Below, piece by piece: positions 29,611 to 31,028 of a stretch of DNA of 31,028 bases. The notes beneath the pieces were generated by a model, which saw only the letters and a list, made by a program, of their open reading frames with translations, did not search any database and was not told the DNA's origin. The DNA lies in IMG/VR virus record IMGVR_UViG_3300045741_000135, positions 1-31,028 of that record; one strand, given 5' to 3'. Within the stretch, counting starts at the first letter, position 1. Each line of letters opens with the position of its first letter. The position numbers and the translations under genes were made by a program. The DNA is from a virus.

Positions 29611-30072
29611 TTATTTCCTTACGTTAATGTCAATGTAGCGGCTTATCTCGGTGCCTGGAAACTGCTCGCCAGTCTCAGTCACCTTGTCTTCGATGAATGT
29701 CTTGTTAGGCTTGATATCCAAAGAATCAAGCAGTGTATCGAGTGTGCGCTCGAACACATCCAGCGGCACAGCATCTCCTGTCGCCTCAGCCAGAACGGCG
29801 CATACAAGCTCGCGCTTGTCAAGCGTCTTGACGTTAGTCTTAATCGACTTGTACGCCGTGCCGTACTCAGTCTTGCAGGAGTCGGCCCCGGCCTCATCGA
29901 GAATCCGCCGCAGCTCTTCCTTGAGCATGTCAAGCACTTCTTTATAGGGCTTGACTGCGTCTGCGTGCTGGGCGTCCATGGCCTCGATCTTAGCCCGCAC
30001 CTTGCGGTACTGCAGGATAAGCTCGTCTGCGCCGACGCCTTCGTCTGTTGGTTCGACTTCTGCCTGTGTCAT
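29611..30072 (-). CDS. Helical early-operon protein, unknown function
   Basis: This 153-aa product has an N-terminal coiled-coil segment (about 18-62, heptads of Leu/Ile, EELRRILDEAG), a central beta-like segment (CKTEYGTAYKSIKTNVKTL, about 67-85) and a C-terminal region ending TETGEQFPGTEISRYIDINVRK. That ending resembles a common family of phage proteins near replication genes with a GxEI... INVRR end, whose role is unknown. The start is well defined: the ATG overlaps the stop of the preceding tiny gene (ATGA). Some mu-Gam-like or recombination helpers share the coiled-coil plus beta layout, but the match is not strong enough to call. Confidence 0.6.
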   Translation of the reverse strand: MTQAEVEPTDEGVGADELILQYRKVRAKIEAMDAQHADAVKPYKEVLDMLKEELRRILDEAGADSCKTEYGTAYKSIKTNVKTLDKRELVCAVLAEATGDAVPLDVFERTLDTLLDSLDIKPNKTFIEDKVTETGEQFPGTEISRYIDINVRK

Positions 30073-30140
30073 CGCCTCGGCCTTATCGCGAAGATGCCTA
30101 CGAAAATTACTATGATAAAAAACAGCGCTACTGCTTCCAT
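30069..30140 (-). CDS. 23-residue single-span membrane microprotein
   Basis: A 24-codon frame starts at ATG 30140, one base after the helicase TAG stop, with GGAAGG six bases upstream inside the end of the helicase gene. It ends in a TGA that overlaps the next gene's ATG (ATGA). The product is a single hydrophobic helix (residues about 3-19, AVALFFIIVIFVGIFAI) bracketed by Glu2 and a basic tail RPRR, predicting N-out/C-in insertion in the inner membrane. Coupling at both ends and the ideal membrane pattern make chance unlikely. Function unknown; possible roles include inhibitor of a host membrane process, exclusion factor or early membrane anchor. Confidence 0.6.
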   Translation of the reverse strand: MEAVALFFIIVIFVGIFAIRPRR

Positions 30141-30141
30141 C

Positions 30142-31028
30142 CTAACCTTCCAACATGCTTAACATCACACCTTGCATATTCTGCTTGTTATTCAGTCTAT
30201 CGTATATCTCCCTCTCTACCTTCGTTATCGCGATCTTGACGACGAGCGTCGTGTTCTTCTGGCTCGCTCCCAAGATGCGCTCATTACCTTGCGCCCAGTT
30301 CTCAGGCTTATCTGTCGGCGCGTACCATAGAATGGTGTTCGCCGCTGTGCAGGTCAATCCGTGTGCCATAGTTCCAGGGTCTGCAATGATCACGCGTGGG
30401 ACGCCTGCAGTCTGGAATTTAGAAACGATCTCCGCACGCTCCTTAGGAGACACTGCGCCTGTGATCTGCCTTATAGCTCCTGCAGGCGCTCCGCCCTTCT
30501 TGAACCAATCCTCAAGATGCTTGCGAAGCAAATTAACCGTACTCGTGAACGGGGCGAAGATCAAGCACTTTCCTTCGCCCTTCGGCCCGCAATCGGCTTC
30601 ATCCATGGCCTCTTTGAGGACGGCGAGCCGACCGCTGCAGTCCACTTCATGAGCGACGTGCGCGCCATCATAGACGGCCCCGCAGGCGATCTGCAGGAGC
30701 TTCAGACGGAGCGCGCCTTCATGCACGGCGTCGATCTCGCCGCCAGCCAGCTCGGCGCGCATGGCGAGCCGCAGGGCCTCGTACAGCTCGGCCTGTTCTT
30801 CGGTGAACTCCGCGTCGCGGGCCGTCTGCAGTTGGGGCGGCATGTCGAAGCAGTGTTCCTTTTTAAAGCGGACTGAAGGGGTTAGCAGCTCTGCGGCCTG
30901 GATGTACCCATCCGGCTTGGGCGCCCACTTGAAACCCCCCACGTGGTACATCATCCGTTCCTTCACAGCCTTGAAGGATTCCCGGTACTCGGGATCAATC
31001 AGCTTGCGCAGGCCGTGGGCGTCGGTGG
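30142..31028 (-). CDS. SNF2-type helicase/ATPase, C-terminal part (5' end outside window)
   Basis: The reading frame enters from the right edge and ends at TAG 30142; the visible 295 residues form the second RecA-like domain of an SNF2/superfamily 2 translocase. Visible motifs: GKCLIFAPFTSTVNLL (motif IV region), GVPRVIIADPGTMAHGLTCTAANTILWYAPTDKPENWAQG (motif V), and ERILGASQKN in the position of motif VI. The usual R-x-x-R-x-GQ reads R-I-L-G-A-S-Q, so the second arginine appears lost. An internal GTG at 30966 is not the start, since the frame continues unbroken upstream. It is the first visible gene of the leftward replication operon, likely DNA remodelling or repair during replication. Confidence 0.8.
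   Translation of the reverse strand, partial: TDAHGLRKLIDPEYRESFKAVKERMMYHVGGFKWAPKPDGYIQAAELLTPSVRFKKEHCFDMPPQLQTARDAEFTEEQAELYEALRLAMRAELAGGEIDAVHEGALRLKLLQIACGAVYDGAHVAHEVDCSGRLAVLKEAMDEADCGPKGEGKCLIFAPFTSTVNLLRKHLEDWFKKGGAPAGAIRQITGAVSPKERAEIVSKFQTAGVPRVIIADPGTMAHGLTCTAANTILWYAPTDKPENWAQGNERILGASQKNTTLVVKIAITKVEREIYDRLNNKQNMQGVMLSMLEG

Larger units (their letters stand above)
88..30831. repeat. Dispersed over-represented palindrome CTGCAG
   Basis: I counted about 94 copies of CTGCAG by eye through the window (first at 88, last at 30826), roughly one per 330 bases, on a palindromic word expected about ten times at a GC content near 57% (estimated). Copies lie in every gene class, in different codon phases and in non-coding hairpins. 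Many extend to CCTGCAGG; three longer perfect 12-base palindromes centre on it: 20470-20481, 21640-21651 and 24156-24167. Intervals with none include about 5,020-6,150, 6,710-7,930 and 7,935-8,830. Confidence 0.8.

Noticed and set aside
30142-30966. GTG 30966 as start of the helicase gene
   Set aside because: The frame continues open to the window edge, and the visible part lacks the first helicase domain, so the gene must begin outside.
1-31028. CRISPR array, tRNA genes or insertion sequences
   Set aside because: I found no regularly spaced repeats, no tRNA-like folds with a convincing T-loop and no transposase or terminal inverted repeats. The CTGCAG copies are dispersed, not periodic.

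Overview
The window is a continuous stretch of a tailed double-stranded DNA phage (Caudoviricetes), most likely one with a short, podovirus-type tail. The evidence is a complete virion gene block: large terminase, portal, lysis genes, scaffold-like protein, an N4-gp56-type major capsid protein, a tail adaptor, a tail nozzle-type protein, fibre-like proteins and large internal (ejection-type) proteins. There is no tape-measure, sheath or baseplate gene. I see no integrase, tRNA, rRNA, CRISPR array or insertion sequence. Moderately high GC and Sec-type signal peptides point to a Gram-negative host, possibly an alphaproteobacterium; that is inference only.

Layout. Positions 1-150 hold three hairpins. 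A short leftward operon of three small genes of unknown function (1133 down to 150) ends at two tandem hairpins whose stems are capped by CTGCAG. A gene-free divergent region (1134-1520) carries a consensus TATAAT and leads into a rightward operon of 23 recognisable genes running to 25,500. Most of its genes are packed with ATGA or TAATG overlaps. It falls into DNA packaging (TerL, portal), two surface-type proteins, lysis (endolysin with a hydrophobic tail, plus a small membrane/coiled-coil protein and terminator), head (scaffold, capsid, hairpin terminator), connector and tail (small proteins, adaptor, nozzle, signal-peptide fibres, GNAT, S74-type protein) and ejection proteins. It closes with a PurD-like ATP-grasp ligase and a poorly defined last gene.

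The last rightward gene collides with the end of a leftward early/replication operon (31,028 to 25,480). That operon encodes an SNF2-type helicase (5' end outside the window), a 23-residue membrane microprotein, a 153-aa protein, a cysteine-containing 359-aa protein, a small helix-turn-helix-like protein and a 926-aa primase-helicase.

The most unusual features are: (i) extreme abundance of the palindrome CTGCAG, about 94 copies by hand count against roughly 10 expected from composition; (ii) the PurD-like ATP-grasp ligase at the end of the virion operon, with a dnaX-type A AAA AAG heptamer in the correct phase to shift into the next reading frame; (iii) three Sec signal peptides inside the structural block; (iv) strong perfect hairpins buried in coding sequence; (v) the tightly coupled 23-aa membrane peptide; and (vi) sharp changes of codon use inside single genes.
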